From NCBI GenBank assembly GCA_022605955.1, contig JAKCOZ010000005.1:29445450-29509449 (forward strand): a stretch of DNA of 64,000 bases, in the 5' to 3' direction. The position numbers and the translations under genes are program-made. The notes beneath the pieces are model-generated. The model ran no database searches and was not told the DNA's origin. It worked only from the letters and a program-made list of their open reading frames with translations. Positions 1 through 14,200 of this stretch are shown piece by piece. The stretch comes from Rallus limicola (Eukaryota; Chordata; Aves; Gruiformes; Rallidae). Within the stretch, counting starts at the first letter, position 1; every line of letters starts with the position of its first letter.

Positions 1-3000
1 TGTCAGGTAGAGAAGAAGGTCAGGCCTGCTGCTTAAGGCACAGTGCTAGCTGACAGTGTACTTGAAACTGCAGCTTGAGGTGTTTCATATTTGCATTTTT
101 TTCATCAAAACCAAATCTTCGTGTTCTGCTTGTGATTAATTCTGATGTTTCCTGAGAAAGGACTACAGTATGAATCTTTACTTACAAATACTTAAAAAGT
201 ATTAGCCAGATGTTTTGCTTTCCTGAAGTGAACAACAAGGTTTATTAATGAAATCGAAGGTGGGGTCAGGATTTACAACAGGAGGGCAATAAAAAAATCC
301 AGACCAAGACAAAAAAAGCTAAGTAAAGCGATAGTGCTCCATCAGTTCAGACCAACGAAGCTTATAGCCTAGTTTCTAGCTTTTAGCATCTCCTGTCACT
401 GAATGTTGTGGAAAACGAAGTGCCCTATTTTTAAAGGTATTAATGTGACATTTGAATAATTTTGCAGGACACTACACATGTGTCGCTGTTAGACATGAAA
501 ACTAGTTGTGCAGGAGTGAATCACAGTGTTGATCTGCACTGGTTACATACTTTTAAAGCAGCGATGCTTCCACATAAGACTAAGATTCAATTTATGTAGC
601 TATAAACAGGGAACACAAAAAAACCAGCCTCCTGTTGGAAAACCAGTCAGCTGAGAGTACAGCCTTGGATTCACAGAATGACTGCTGCACTGCATATTAC
701 ATTAATTTAGATCTTAAAATCAGTAGATATACAGCAATGATTGCATTTCATCAGTATAATGATGTGAAACAGCAGTTGAAATGAGGTTAGGATGAAGCAA
801 CATGTCATCTAGTGGTAGTTGCTACCCTGTGACAAAAGATCACTTACATGGTAAAAAAAGCACCTATTTTTTCACACATTCATGGATCATAGACTCCAAT
901 TAAATACAAATATCTTCAGATATTTGGCAGGTAAGCAGACTTCAGAGGTATTGCTTAAGAAAGCAAATTGAGGAAATCAATTCCAGGTGACCAGCTGATT
1001 GTTCTGATTGTTTTGAGTGGCAGTATTAAAAAGAAATAGTATTTGCTCAACTATGCAGAAACAGAGAGTGTTTCAGAATCCTGGGCTTACAAGGCAGCAA
1101 GATGCGATGCTTTGTTATAGCTGTCAACAATTTGCTGCATTGCAGGCTAATGGTAGCTGTTTAGGATAGCAGTGTTAATGTTCAAAGACTCTGTCATTAA
1201 CCAAGCATGCTCTGATTCAAAAATAAGGTATTAATTGAGCACATGGGAGTGTTAAAATATAAAAATAATTGTCTGTTAATTTTGAACATTAGTAGACTTC
1301 TGCTAGATCTTTACCTATGCCATTACAGCAAGGTAACAAAATCAGAAACAGAATTTTCATGCAGCAACCTCCTCAGAGAATTGCCTATACAGCTGGACAG
1401 ATAAATGCAGCAAAGAAATGGTAAATATCTATTCTGCTCTCTCTTTTACACATGCATACAGAAACACTCACACAAAAGCACACATATGCATTTTGTTTAA
1501 TAACTCCAAATATCCCTGGTGCCTGATACCTATTTGTAGCTTGCTTTTCAATATTTCACATCTGCCTCATTAGAATGTATTAGACAGAATCCAGAAATAA
1601 CAAAGCAAATGGATGCTTAAAAATTTCATTAAAAAGTTATAAATAATCAGATTTTGTTTCCTGACTGAAAACTATTTGATTCTCCCAAACATTGATATTC
1701 AGTAAGATATTGCATTCTTTCCACCTCTAATTTCTGGTACCTATCTAGCAATGAATAAAGATTTCAAGATTTCAAGAGTACACACAGGCGCAAAAAATCA
1801 CAGCATAACAATATATGATTAAGGTTGAAAAGAATCCTTCTACTCAAAAGGCATATCTTCTGTATTCCTTATTTCCATTTGGATTTTCCTGAAACTGTTC
1901 TGTGGTGGGTTTTTTTTAATTTTAAGTGAATAAAAATCAGTCTTTGCAGCCAGAAGTTCCCAAAATTTCACCAAAATTTCCATAAAAAAAACAAGTCCTT
2001 TTAAAACTTCTAGTTTTATAGAGGCCCAAACTGTGTTCTAATAATCCCATCATTAAGCTTAATTACTCTGTTTTCCACAGCTAGCACACAATGCTTATTA
2101 CCTTCAGGACACAAATTTGAAAATACCATTCATATAAGCTTTTCGCCTTGAGAACACTAGATGTACATTTGACAAAATGATGGGAAACCTCATGTACAGA
2201 AAGGGTGGAAACAAACACCTTGAAGGCAGTCAGTTGCTAAATAGTTTCTTGGCTTAAAGACACATAATGTGATCGTTGAACCAGAGGTCCAATCCTGTAC
2301 CATTAAATTGAACCCTTCCTATCAGAGGTCCCATCTAACTTGTAGACATGTTGCTACCATCTGGTTTTTGTCAGGGGTCAATGTTACATGGGAGAAAACG
2401 AGCCTTGCCAATTTTCAAATCCAATTAAAAGAATTACTTATGTATAGGTCATTGCAGAGTATGATATTATTTTTCTACCTGAGTGAATAATCTGGAGGAT
2501 AACATTAATCAGTCAGCATTGATTAACTTAAAGGATGATGAAATTTATTTTTTTTTAATCCTGAAATTAAGTTCAAGAGATTTCAGGGCAACTTTATCTG
2601 TGATATATGAATATTTTGTTTCTTTGGTAGAAAGAGGAGTTTGGGAGTCAAGAGACTGCAACAGGGATTTGTGGAAGATCCTGGAGGATCTGATGCTGAG
2701 ATGATAGCTTATGTGAGAAGGACAGACCAAGAATGTGAAGTCACGTTACTAAAGTGACTCTTTAGTAGTATGGGGCATGAAGGATTAGAAATTAGAGGTA
2801 TATCTCTACTTTTGTTTTCATATTGAAACTTTCTATATGATCAAGACCTTAAATATTTGCAACACATGTGAGCCAGAACCCAAGAAAACTTTGGCTTTCA
2901 AATATGATGACTTTGATTGGCTTTTCCAAACTGGTTATATGAAATCGTATTAGGGAAGATTCTTTCTTTTTACCTCATCTGGGGACCTGAGCATCGCTTC

Positions 3001-6000
3001 TTAAGCTCTTGAGCAATCTAGAAAAAAAGAGAATCTTTAGAGTATTTAAACACTTTATTTCCATACTTTAGCTAACAAGGTTAGTGTCCCCATCTGTGAA
3101 GCAGGAAAAGTATTCTCTCCACCTGTCCTTTGACCCAGGATTAAGTGGCCTGTGCTAGATCATTTTACTCTAAATTGTACTAGAATTGAATAACAGATGG
3201 GGGCCTTTGATAGCCTTTTTCTGAGCCAACATTTAAGGAAGCCCTGATTCTCTGGCAGAGATGAGAATATCTGGAACAAAGGTTACTTGATGAGGTTGGG
3301 GGGAGAAGGGGGAGGGGGTTAGTGCTGATACCCAAACCATTTCTGTGGGTTTTTTTCTTGAGCATCCAACTTGACAGCAATGCTGTCTCCAAGTATTCAA
3401 AGCCCCATGATCGGAACCTAGCAAATAATAAAGTATAACTATGAATAATATAGCATCTTTTCCGTTAGCTATAACTTTGATATAAATCTACATGAAAACT
3501 ACAACTATGAAAATAGACATCAAATTCTAGAAGTAGCACTTCTGTATCTCTTTGGAAAAGGAGGGCAGCAACAATAAAGAAAAGAATTTTTAAAATAGAG
3601 ACCTCTGAGCACTTAAGTAAGAAGCAGCATAGCATGCCAGTTAAACCTTCAATCTAGCACTTCAATCAATGACTAAGCACATTTTGGATATTACATACTC
3701 ACTCTTTATCTTTGTAGATAACATAACATAAAGAGAAAAAGACAAACTTAGTGGAAGAGATGCTGTTTCTTTCTTTCTCCAAGGAGGGGAATCACTCCAA
3801 TGAAAAATTTATTGTTGGATTAGTCAGGAGGTGTGCATCAAATTCTAATATTTGCATTATTATTGATCTGATAATGTTGAATCAAGTCATTGTGCTCACA
3901 GGTAAATCAGCTCAATAACACAGATTAGACATGAAAGAAAAAAAAGACTTTTTCAAGGTCATATTACAAGGTTATTTGTTTCAAAATTATTTCTTGTAAA
4001 TATTTCCTCCAAGACTTCTCAAAGGTCCAAGAAGGAAACTGATCCTGATTCTTGTAGCTTAGCCTTTTCACTTACTGTACATTAAATTCTGTGCCGCTTC
4101 TTTGGGGAGAAATAACATAAGGTAGAGATCATATTCATAATATTTTGCTCATATAAGAAAAAATACCAACTGATTATAGTCTCATGCTTATTGCACTCCT
4201 TCTCCGTGTTTGACTTGGAGATTTTTTCACATTAAATGAAAAAAGTTTATCATTAACATATTTGATGAGCTCATAGGAATATGAAGGAAGATGTCTCAGA
4301 AAAGCAACAAGAAAGTTAGTGATGGTTGGATTATTTACTCACATATATATAGAAACAGCTCTTTGGGAAAAAGACATTGAAGGGATTTTATAATTAGTGT
4401 CTATTCAACTCTTAATGTTATTCCATAGAGTAAATTCCAGACAGAAACACAGTGATACAACTCTTGAGATGTATCATAAAACACTAGATACTTCAAGACT
4501 CACTGTAAAGAATCAAAAATAAAGAACCTATAAAGGCTGTCACCACCATTTACCATTTTCTCCCTTGAACATATATTTTCTTTCTAAATGTGATATTATT
4601 TCTCCCTAGGCCCTGTTCCCTTCCTCCATTTTATAATATTGGTTTATGGCTAATATGACTTTTTTTTTTTTTTGCAGATAATTTTCAGATTAAATCTAAT
4701 CTATGATACAATATTTCCATGCTTTTATTCACAAATTACTTACCAAGAGTGGAAAAAAAATAAAATGTATCAATCCCAATCAATATACATATTTTAATTC
4801 AAAATTTATGTCAGAATTAATGCCATAAGTGCAGATACAGATATTCAATACATTCTTTACCCTAAAGATATTCTTAGGCCTTCTACCTTCCACTGAAGCA
4901 AAAGAAAAGCATTTGTATGACAAAAGGCGGGTTTTTTGTTTATCTGTGGGTATATGGGTGAACCCCTGGTTCTTACTGTTTTGTAAGGAAGTCATTATAT
5001 AGAAAGATGTTGAAAGGAAAAGAGATGCACTGCTTTCCCTCATTGCTAGGCTTTTTGTTAAACTCTTCTTGAGCTATAATACTTCCATGAGCTTTCGCTG
5101 GTGCACATTCGAGTTTCCAAACCTCAATCCCACTGGAGCAGTTGACACATACCGGGAGAACTGATGCTAAATTTTTGGACTTGGGTTTCTCATTTAAACC
5201 TGGAAGCTAACATGGCCAATTAACATCTCTAATTATAAGAGTTCAAAGATAAAAGAAAATCTTTCATCACACTTTTGATAGTTTGTGGATTGCAACTCTA
5301 TACCTTTAGCTGATTACAATGCTGCTATCTTCTGGAAAAAGTCTATGGGCATCTGTTTCTTGTGAGGTTACTGCCTCACATTTTGAGCTAAATTGAAAAA
5401 GCCTCAAACTTTGAATTTGCTGAAATAATCTCGGTATCATAATATATGTGAATAAAATCAAAATGATACTGCAGATTCAGGATAGCCATTTCACAGAGTC
5501 AAACGAGGGAGGAAGTACATTAATGTCAGCAACAAGTACAAATATTTGAATATTGGTATCGGAAGTTCAAATTCAAAAGCCCTCAATAAGCTTTACTATT
5601 TATCATCATTCCAAAATAAATGATACATAAAAAGAAATTAAATTTGAAGAAAAAATATCAAACCTGATTTGATCAAATAGTTGATTCCTCTTTTGCTTTA
5701 AACATGTAAAATATATGATACTGGCAATTATTTAACTTCTATTTCATTTAAGTATACTGCGGCCAAATTATATAAGAGCATAGGAACTTAATTTGTCCAG
5801 TGAGAAACTATCTTCACTCAACAGAGAGGAGTGAAAGTTCAGGGACATATTTTCTGGCTTAGTCCATCTCAGCTGGTGTTAAGGGAACAAAAATCTCCTG
5901 CAATTGCTTGAAGGCATATAGATATCCAAATTAGCTACTCACCCTCTCTTTTCATAACCTTAGTATAAGGGACATTTCAAGGATGGGGGAGATTATGAGC

Positions 6001-7287
6001 AGAGGAAAAGCCAGATGACATGCTTCAGTGATACTTCAATGATGTATGTTCCCTAGTGAGCTGGAATGATTCAAAAGAAAGTTTGTTTGAATTTGTTAAA
6101 AATTGACCTTAGAAACTGGAACAAATTGCAGAACATTTCCCATTAGAGTACCTTATTGGGCTTCCTATTTTTAATTATCATGCATTTCAATAGTATTGAG
6201 AGTCTCTATGCATTGCTTAAGACACTGTTATGTAAAGGAAAATATTTGTCCTTTTACTGTAGACAGTGTGCCTGCAAATTCTGCTAGTTTATGCTCATGA
6301 AATTTAATGCGGTCCCAATGGTTAAGTTCAGGAGAAAATAATAGGAAAATACATTTTTCTTGATCCAAATTACCTGGGTTATATGTCAGTTCATGGAAAC
6401 TCATGTTGATGTGAAAAACAAACAACTCTTCCTAACACACATTATTTTGTTTAATTTGATATTTAAAATTATTTTATCTTAATTACGTACATGTGAATTG
6501 TGAAAACAGAAGGTATTGCACATTTACATGCAAACAAGATCAGTTCAGTGATCAGTTAGATCTGGCCTCAGGTCAGCACTCTAAAAAGTATTGCAGTCTT
6601 AAAACCTATTCAAGTCTTAAAACCTACTCAAGGTGTTGCTTTACCATCATAAACTTAATTCAGAATTCAAAATCTTCATATAAAACTATACAGTGGCTAC
6701 TTGCGACAGAGCCAAGAAAACAACAGATATTCTCAAGTTTAAAATACTGACAGGGCATCATATAACACACTTTTTTGCCCCTGCCTAATACAAAAGGTAG
6801 TATTCAAGGTTGTTGCTCTTGGTTGTTTTGGTTTTTTTTAAAAAGGCTTTTCAAATCAAGTACACTGTTTATGGAAAGAAAGATAGTATGAAAATTAAAA
6901 GGGGCTTATTTTATTTGCAGGACAGGACACACATATTGTTCTCAAACTGTGCACGTATTTTGGAAATATAAGATGTAGACATAAGCCATCAGCAAAATAA
7001 AAAATCATCCTGGTGACCTAGTCTTTTCTGAAGTTTAAAATATCTTGCTTCAGTTATTGTATCTTTGGAGAGAAAAGCTGCAATATTTCAATATGGTCAC
7101 ATAAGATACATTGAAAATGTATAAGCTGTCATCAAAAAAAAACCCTGTCAATAACCGTATTTATTCAGTTTGGTCAAAAGAACAGTACAGAGGCCAGGGT
7201 GATGTACTAGTTAGGAACTCAGTAGAAGTGGCTGTGTGATGCTGGGAACTGGACATGTCAGACACTGTACTCAGGCATAACAAGAAA
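1..7287. other. Gene-free AT-rich DNA
   Basis: I see no gene or recognisable mobile element in this stretch. Open frames are all under 100 codons, occur on both strands, and none resembles a known protein. Local details are a T run near 4661-4673, a G-rich run at 3298-3318, and an 18-bp imperfect tandem duplication at 6595-6630. The sequence is AT-rich with few CpG sites, as expected for bird intergenic or intronic DNA. Confidence 0.6.
6595..6632. repeat. 18-bp tandem duplication, two copies
   Basis: The unit starting AGTCTTAAAACC is present twice in a row at 6595-6612 and 6613-6630, with 17 of 18 bases identical (ATTCA against ACTCA near the end). It is a small local duplication with no visible link to a mobile element. 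Confidence 0.85.
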
Positions 7288-7431
7288 GAGGAGAGGAGAG
7301 GAGAGGAGAGGAGAGGAGAGGAGAGGAGAGGAGAGGAGAGGAGAGGAGAGGAGAGGAGAGGAGAGGAGAGGAGAGGAGAGGAGAGGAGAGGAGAGGAGAG
7401 GAGAGGAGAGGAGAGGAGAGGAGAGGAGAGG
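7288..7431. repeat. (GAGGA)n pentanucleotide microsatellite, about 29 units
   Basis: An uninterrupted run of the pentamer GAGGA covers about 144 bases. Because the unit has no stop codon in several frames, it creates long false open frames on both strands (Glu/Arg/Gly-rich on plus, Leu/Ser/Pro-rich on minus). These should not be taken as genes. The plus strand is pure purine, so the tract could adopt triplex-type structures. Such arrays are usually length-variable between individuals. Confidence 0.98.
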
Positions 7432-7866
7432 CAGGGCAGGATGGTACACACCAAGTCCAGGATATGAAATGAAGCCTTGAGCAGGCATTATAGTCAAACC
7501 AAAAAAGGCAAGGAATTTATTTATTAAGCTAAGGTTTAGGATAACAGATAGTTGAAAGATTTGCTGGGGAGAGGACCCACAGAGAATTATGATAAGGAAA
7601 TAAAAACAAGATATGGCTATTGTTAAAGGAAATAAGAGAGTTTCTGGTAGATGACAAAGCATCAGGAATAATTTTTCACAGGTAATCTGCTGGCTTGTAA
7701 TCAAGCTTTGCTTGGGAAATGCATTACCTACCTCTGCTCTCTGAGACTCCTGAATACTTATGGGATGATTTCATTTTATACAGATATATATATACAAGAC
7801 CTCTAATGTTAAATAAAGTACAAAGATGAACAAATGGGAAAACATAAATTTTCTTCTTCCCAGGAA

Positions 7867-7867
<1 letters not shown>
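7432..7867. other. Unique AT-rich spacer between two microsatellites
   Basis: No gene or repeat is recognised. The minus-strand open frame that crosses this stretch depends on the adjacent GAGGA array and looks like a chance frame. Confidence 0.55.

Positions 7868-7900
<33 letters not shown>
7868..7900. repeat. (TG)n dinucleotide microsatellite, about 16 units
   Basis: A perfect TG run of 33 bases is followed by a short ATGTATAT tail. It is a typical vertebrate dinucleotide repeat and probably polymorphic. Confidence 0.97.
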
Positions 7901-7904
<4 letters not shown>

Positions 7905-10900
7905 ATATTCAGACAAGACTGTGTTTAAGAATCTGCTTTGAGTGAACAAAGATAATCAAGATACTTTATGTATTATCAAGGAAAACTCACACAAAAGCTC
8001 TTTCTCAGTTTATGGGAACTGAGAACGGTTCTGGATAGAACCAACACAAAGAAATTATGAGGAACAAAATTGGGCACTACCAATATATATGATATGTAGA
8101 TGTATGTAGATATTTCTTTTTTCAGCAGCCCCTTCACCTTCCTATAAGCAGAGAGTGGTAAGTCTTCAAACACCCTGTTAGATGTCCAAAAGGTGTAGAG
8201 TTCGAATATGGTGGGGTTTGCCCTCCAGAAAGTGGAAATAATTAAGATGACCTGCACAGTTCCCAGATGAGTTAATAAAGATGTGGTCTAATTAAATCAC
8301 AGTCCTTGCATCTTGTCCTTCCTTTCATGTCTGGGACAAAACTCAGTTCTTGTACATTTTGTACATTCCCCTGAAGAGAAAGAGTTACATTACATTTTAA
8401 TGGCTACTTTCTGCAAACTTTGCCTTTGAGTCTTTTTAAATCTATGTCATTCCTCTTTTACTGAGCTAGTCAAAAGATATGTACCTGGTAATGAAAGATG
8501 TGCCCTTTGAGTGATTTCACAAGAACACCATCCTTTATCATGATGTTGTGTTAGGGCACAATTGTGGGCAAGATTGAGCATAGTCATGCTGATTCCAGTG
8601 TCCTTGCTACCCAGGGGTTGCTTTCAGAGTCCTAAAGAGATGAAAGAGGTAATCAAGAAAGGGATTCCATTTCACTCTCTTGTGAAGGAACGCTCAGCTT
8701 GTTTTTGTGCAGTGTTTTTCTGATGACTGCTGACACATGAACAAGGGAAGTTCACATACTCTCATGAGATGTAACAAAAGCCATAAGGCTGGCTCACTTT
8801 TTTCTTACCATCTGACTCCGTTCACCCGGTATTCTAAGTACCTCATAAGAACAAAATTTCTTAAAAGAAAAAAATAAAACTAAGTCAGGAGGGAAAATTC
8901 TTCATAAAAGACGAAGTACAGGAACTTGGCAGGGATATAGACAGCTGCATTTTTTTCCTGCTTGCTTAACAGTGTAAACAACTTTTGTTGGTTAGCTTTG
9001 TATGTGACCATTCAGGAAACCCTCTACATAGACAATGTATCTTGTCAACCATTTCCTGTGTGTGTAAAATGTAATTCGTCACCCTGTGCTGCCTTGGCAG
9101 CAGCCTTGTAAAGAACACACTGAATTAATGAATATTTCATAAAGATGTGATTTATTAGCATTCCTCTGCCTTTGCTTTGTAAAAGATCCATCCTTCAGAA
9201 GCTGAGTGCACAAAAGCTATCTGCAGGTATGGAAAGTAGACTGAACCCCCGAAGACAAAATCAGGATTTCTTAATAACCTCTGGGCCATATAGACTTTAG
9301 AAGAGATATTTAGTCAATCTTGTATTAATATTTTAGATGGCAAAGAAATGCAGTACTAAGCTATTATACTGAATTTGGCTGTCAGAACCATGAGCTATCA
9401 CGAAAAAAATTATTACCAACTCAGAATTTTTCAGTTTCATATATTTTGATGAACATATAACAAAATAGGTCACAGCATAGTACAAACACCTCTGGGCCTT
9501 CTGAGCTATTACATTTCCATACTGCCATAGAGCACTTCTCCTTCCCAGAACCTGCCAGCAAATATATCATATGTGCAAATCATGAAGTTGTATATATCTG
9601 TGCTTTTATCCCAACCTCTAGTGCTCTTGGGTACTATCTAAGACAACAACAGCTGCGACAAGAAGTGCTCTTTTCCTGTGATTACAAATATTTATTGTGT
9701 TCAATTGATATTCATAGTCCTGTATCTTTCGCAAAGACATCATTTCTTTTCTGACAATTGGCAGACTCTGACACATGTTGCAATACAGGTACAAAATAAA
9801 CCAGAAAATGAATTATGATTTTGGTATCTCAGGCAACTGCTGCTTTCTATTGATGGTTATAAACATACATTTTAATTCCATTTAATGCATCACACTGTTT
9901 CAAAAGGTATTTGTATTTTTTTTCTCTACTGATACCCCTTACTTGCAGCGCTAGGACAATCCCAGTATTATTTGTACTCTGTATGTTTGATCCTCCACAC
10001 CTGTAACAATCAGCTGATTATTACAGTTGGATTATTAAGCCTTTATCTTCAACTGTAGGAAATCATGCAGAGTTCACAATATTGAAAGGGAAAATCAGTC
10101 TAATATAGTTCAGAAATTACTTGGGAGATAAAGGAAGAAATTTACCCAAGTCCCTTAAATATGAAAGCAATTGACCCAAATGCTTAAACTCAGTCTTTCA
10201 TGTGACTTTCAGGTTATTACAAAAATTTTGTGGAAAATTTTAATGACATTGCCACTTCTATTACCATTCTGTTTATGAAGATTTTCAGAGAGTGTTTGGG
10301 CATGTAAAGGACTTCTTGTCTTAATCATTCTTTTACCATTGTTGGTGCCCCCAAATTTGAGAAAATATTTGAACACATCTCCAATAGTTGAGATGTGGTT
10401 ATGAAATTGGGGAAAGAGAGAGAAGGAAAAAGAAATACAACTTGTTATTTTTCTTAAGGAGAAAAAAAAGTGAGCCAAAGTTTTCCATTATAGAGAAGTA
10501 TACTTTAAAGCAGTAGAACCATTATCTGATCGATTGTAAATGTAGGTATCTCTCATACTAGTCCTTTTTAATCTGGTTTGACAGAATGAAAAGAACATAG
10601 CTTAAATTGCTATAATAGACAGTTTTGCTTCAGGAATTTAATATAGGAGTTGTTCATATCAAAGGTAAAATGTGCATATCAAAGTAGGAGATGGTTTTTG
10701 GAGCTTTTCAAAATAGTAAATGGGATGCTTGCATTTAAATTATGCAAATTTTTTATTTCTTTCTGCCTTAACCTTTGGTTCATCTCAAAGGAGATTTCAA
10801 GATAGTTGGCAAACATCAAAGCAATCTAGTCCCTACCCGTGTCGTCTTCAAAATTGATGTATTAGACACATAACAATGTTCAATTTTGTGTATAGGTCTC

Positions 10901-11184
10901 AAGACTACAGAAAAGACAGTGAGAATAGCGGGGTAAATCCTTTAGAAACCTGCAGAGGTTTCTATAAATGATATGATGTAGTGCATTGGTGTGATGGAGG
11001 CATTTCCTAGTGACTCACATTATCCACAGAATTCCTGATAAACAGTAGACAGGAGGGAAGACTGAACTTCATGGGTCTCTACCAGTTCATTACAAATACA
11101 CGCTATATTTGCATTTTTTTAATTAATGCATTATTTGTACATTAATAATTAATAGTAAAAAGAATCATTTTATTACCATAAGTA
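7901..11184. other. Gene-free unique DNA
   Basis: No coding region, RNA gene or recognisable repeat was found. The open frames (up to 93 codons, minus strand around 8 kb) have no family resemblance and no neighbouring splice or promoter context that I can support. Confidence 0.55.
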
Positions 11185-11240
11185 TGTGCTGGTTTTTGCT
11201 GGGATAGACTTAACTAATTCCTATGAAAGGGGTGGACAAG
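11185..11240 (+). mobile_element. Fragment of an avian ERVL-type LTR (5' end)
   Basis: The fragment opens with TGTGCTGGTTTTTGCTGGG followed by ATAGACTTAACTAATTCC. This matches, as I recall it, the start of a very common bird ERVL LTR, which begins TGTGCTGGTTTTGGCTGGG and then ATAGAGTTAATTTTC. Similarity fades after about 40-55 bases, so only the 5' edge of the LTR remains. The element is non-coding and has lost its poly(A) region and U5. The downstream limit is approximate. Confidence 0.5.
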
Positions 11241-14200
11241 TAATTCTTGAGACTGGTTCACTGTTGTGTTATACAGTAAGGAAAGCATAGAAAAGGACAG
11301 GTAATATCACTTGCAAAATGTCCACAAAAGTTACAACTAGTGAACCATCAAAAAACCCTCAACCATGTCTTCCCATTGAAATTCATTTTGGTTCACATTG
11401 TAATCTAAGGTTTGTTTCTCTACAGCTAATTACTATCAATGCCTTTTGTAGTAAAATAAGAGAAATGTAGTTTTGTTTTGGTTTGGGTTTTTTTAGGAAA
11501 TCAGTAATCTTTTTACAAGATACTTCAGGATGACAAATGTCTTTCTTTAAAGCATTTTAATTCTCCATATTCACTAAGAAGTCTTCTTGTAGTAATTTAG
11601 AAAAAACAAAGTGCACAAAAGCCTAGTCAACAATCTTACTCTTTTTATGCATTTTTGTTGTTGTTTGAATATATTCAAAATTAGAGGATGAAAAACTGTT
11701 ACAAAACTTTGACCTCAAAATACATATTGCATTTATGAGGTGAAATTCCCTAACTGATCATAGCATTATAAGTCCAGATCAAATTTAGAAGCAACTGCAG
11801 AGCAATATTTGCCCCAAAAATTCTATTATGTGTCTCATGTTTGTGCATCAGGTTGCAAACACATTTCTAAAATTTGGCTCTGTGTGAGTTTGCTCAAACA
11901 GAAAATAAAGATATTAGAAATAAAATTAGACTAAATATTCTGGATTACAATGAGCCCAGAAAAAGAAAATATGGATCATAACTAGAAAGGAATTTTCAGA
12001 GCCATGTCCAATCATTGAGAGTAAATACTTCCACGGAAATGCAAAATAGCCCAAGTAGCAATTATGAAGTTATTATCAACTTATTAACAAGTTTCAGAAT
12101 AACTTTTTGACCTTCCAGAAGACTAGAATACAATCCTTCACAACATAGAGCTAAAAGACATCATCCTTGTAGGACAAACAGTTCCCACCCAATTAGAGTG
12201 AGCTATAAAGTTAACAACAACAAAATAGGAAAATCATTCCTGAAGTCCACAGATATAGGAAATCAGAGGAGTCAGAACACCAGTAACAGTGGTCAAATAA
12301 TAGTACCAGAACTGAGCACTCAGAGATTTTCATGGCTTCAAATAACCAGACTATCGGGAAACAATGGATGCAACCAGGTGCAAAAGCTATTCTCTGAATT
12401 CTGTGGAGCACAAAATTCACTTCACACTCCAATTTTGTTGAATGCAAAAGCAAGAAAGAAAAGAAACACATACGCGTATCAATTTAAATAAAAAACTGGA
12501 AGGGCAAAATGAGTCTAATATATAGCTTATTAAAATTTGCTTTAGAATTCTAAGAAACATTTGTACCCATGGCAAAATCAATGTAAATCTTGTTCAATTC
12601 CCTGTGAAATCAACATACTTCTGGAGTGAATTTATTTATGAGATTTACATCAAAGAACTGCATCATATAAATATATTTTTTTCTGTTATGTACATGTTTC
12701 CACATAGATACTTTTTTAGAATTACTTATGCTCTATTAAAAAAAAATCAGCACTTTTGAGTTCCAAGTAGACCTAAACAAATATCAGCTTTCATCAGATT
12801 TCTTTTCTCTACAATTTAAATGTGAAAAAATGCCCATTTTAATGTCTTTACCAAAGAAAGTATTTTTGTTTCTTTTATTAAATCTTATTTACGCTTAGAA
12901 ATATAGTACTTCATTAGTGAATTGCTTTGCAAATATATATCTGCATTCATGCCACATAAAGTGACAACTGTTCTTGATAATTCACCATTTTGCGGAATAT
13001 TCCTTGACTCACCAAACTGTATCTCATAGCTGAATAAAATACTGCCAATTGTTTTCTCAGACTTGACCTCCAGGAATGAAGGCTTTCTTTACATGGACTG
13101 TTAACTATTACGGATTATAAGAGTGAAAATACAAAATTAAGGTTTTTTTTAATTTTTGTTTTCTTTCTTTACTCATGAGATGTCACTAAAAAGATTATGG
13201 CCTACATCCCAAGTCCTAAAGTAAATATATTTCTTAAAGCCTCACAAGATCACAAGCAAATCAAAATACTTGGGCTTTAAGAATGCAATACACAGTGGCA
13301 GAGATATATTCTAAGAGCAGTTTCAAAAATGCTAAACTGGACTAAACTGAGACAACAATAGGTAAGAATAATGACCTACTACCTTGGCAAAATATAAATT
13401 CAATATTAACCACAGCAGAGATTTCCATTACAATGTTTATTACAATGTTAGCTACCAAGAATTTTTGGATCCAAGTCTTGTTGTACGATGATTAAAGGCT
13501 TATCTCCAACTAACTTTAGTGGGACCAGTTCTCTGAACTTGTCGAATCATGAGAATGCATAACATTTACAGGCTAAACTAATTAAATAGATACAAAATTT
13601 TACTGAATTGTAGGTATTGTCTTGCAGAAAGTAGTTATTCTCTCAGAATGGCAAACATATGAGTGATGGACATAGGGAGATAATTTGATTTCATACTACC
13701 TTCTTCTTTCAAGGTGGCCTGCTTCCTTAGAATTGTATATGGCAATTATTCTGGGCCAGTGAATTTACCTAACATATTTTAAAAACAGCTACTAATGGAA
13801 AGAAACGTGCCAGTGTAGAAAAAATCCTAGCAAAATCAGGACATAAAAGTAAAATATTTTTCTATTTTACCAAAATGAAAAAATATGTCATTATTAGGAA
13901 TAATAATAATGTTTTATATTCAGAGAGAGAGACATTTTATTTCAATACTTGTTGTGCTATGGAATGGTGAGAAATCAGTTTTATAGTTGGGAAAGTTAGG
14001 AACAGAAACAATTTCCATGTTGTTCTTACCTTACCGATTGCGAAAGGCATGGAGAAGGAAGAAAAGAGGGAATGACAAATAGGAAAGATGGAACTTTGTG
14101 ATCTGGATACTCTGCACCATCAAAATAGTTCAGAACACACCATTTATACACTCTTGGCATTTAAAACACGAATCTTGGAATTTATTACATCAAGAACTGT

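Noticed and set aside
7161..7704. Frames of 70-148 codons on both strands
   Set aside because: They depend on the GAGGA array. The flanking parts have no recognisable protein.
8195..8222. GTTCGAATATGG, similar to a tRNA T-arm or B-box
   Set aside because: No A-box, acceptor stem or cloverleaf can be drawn around it.
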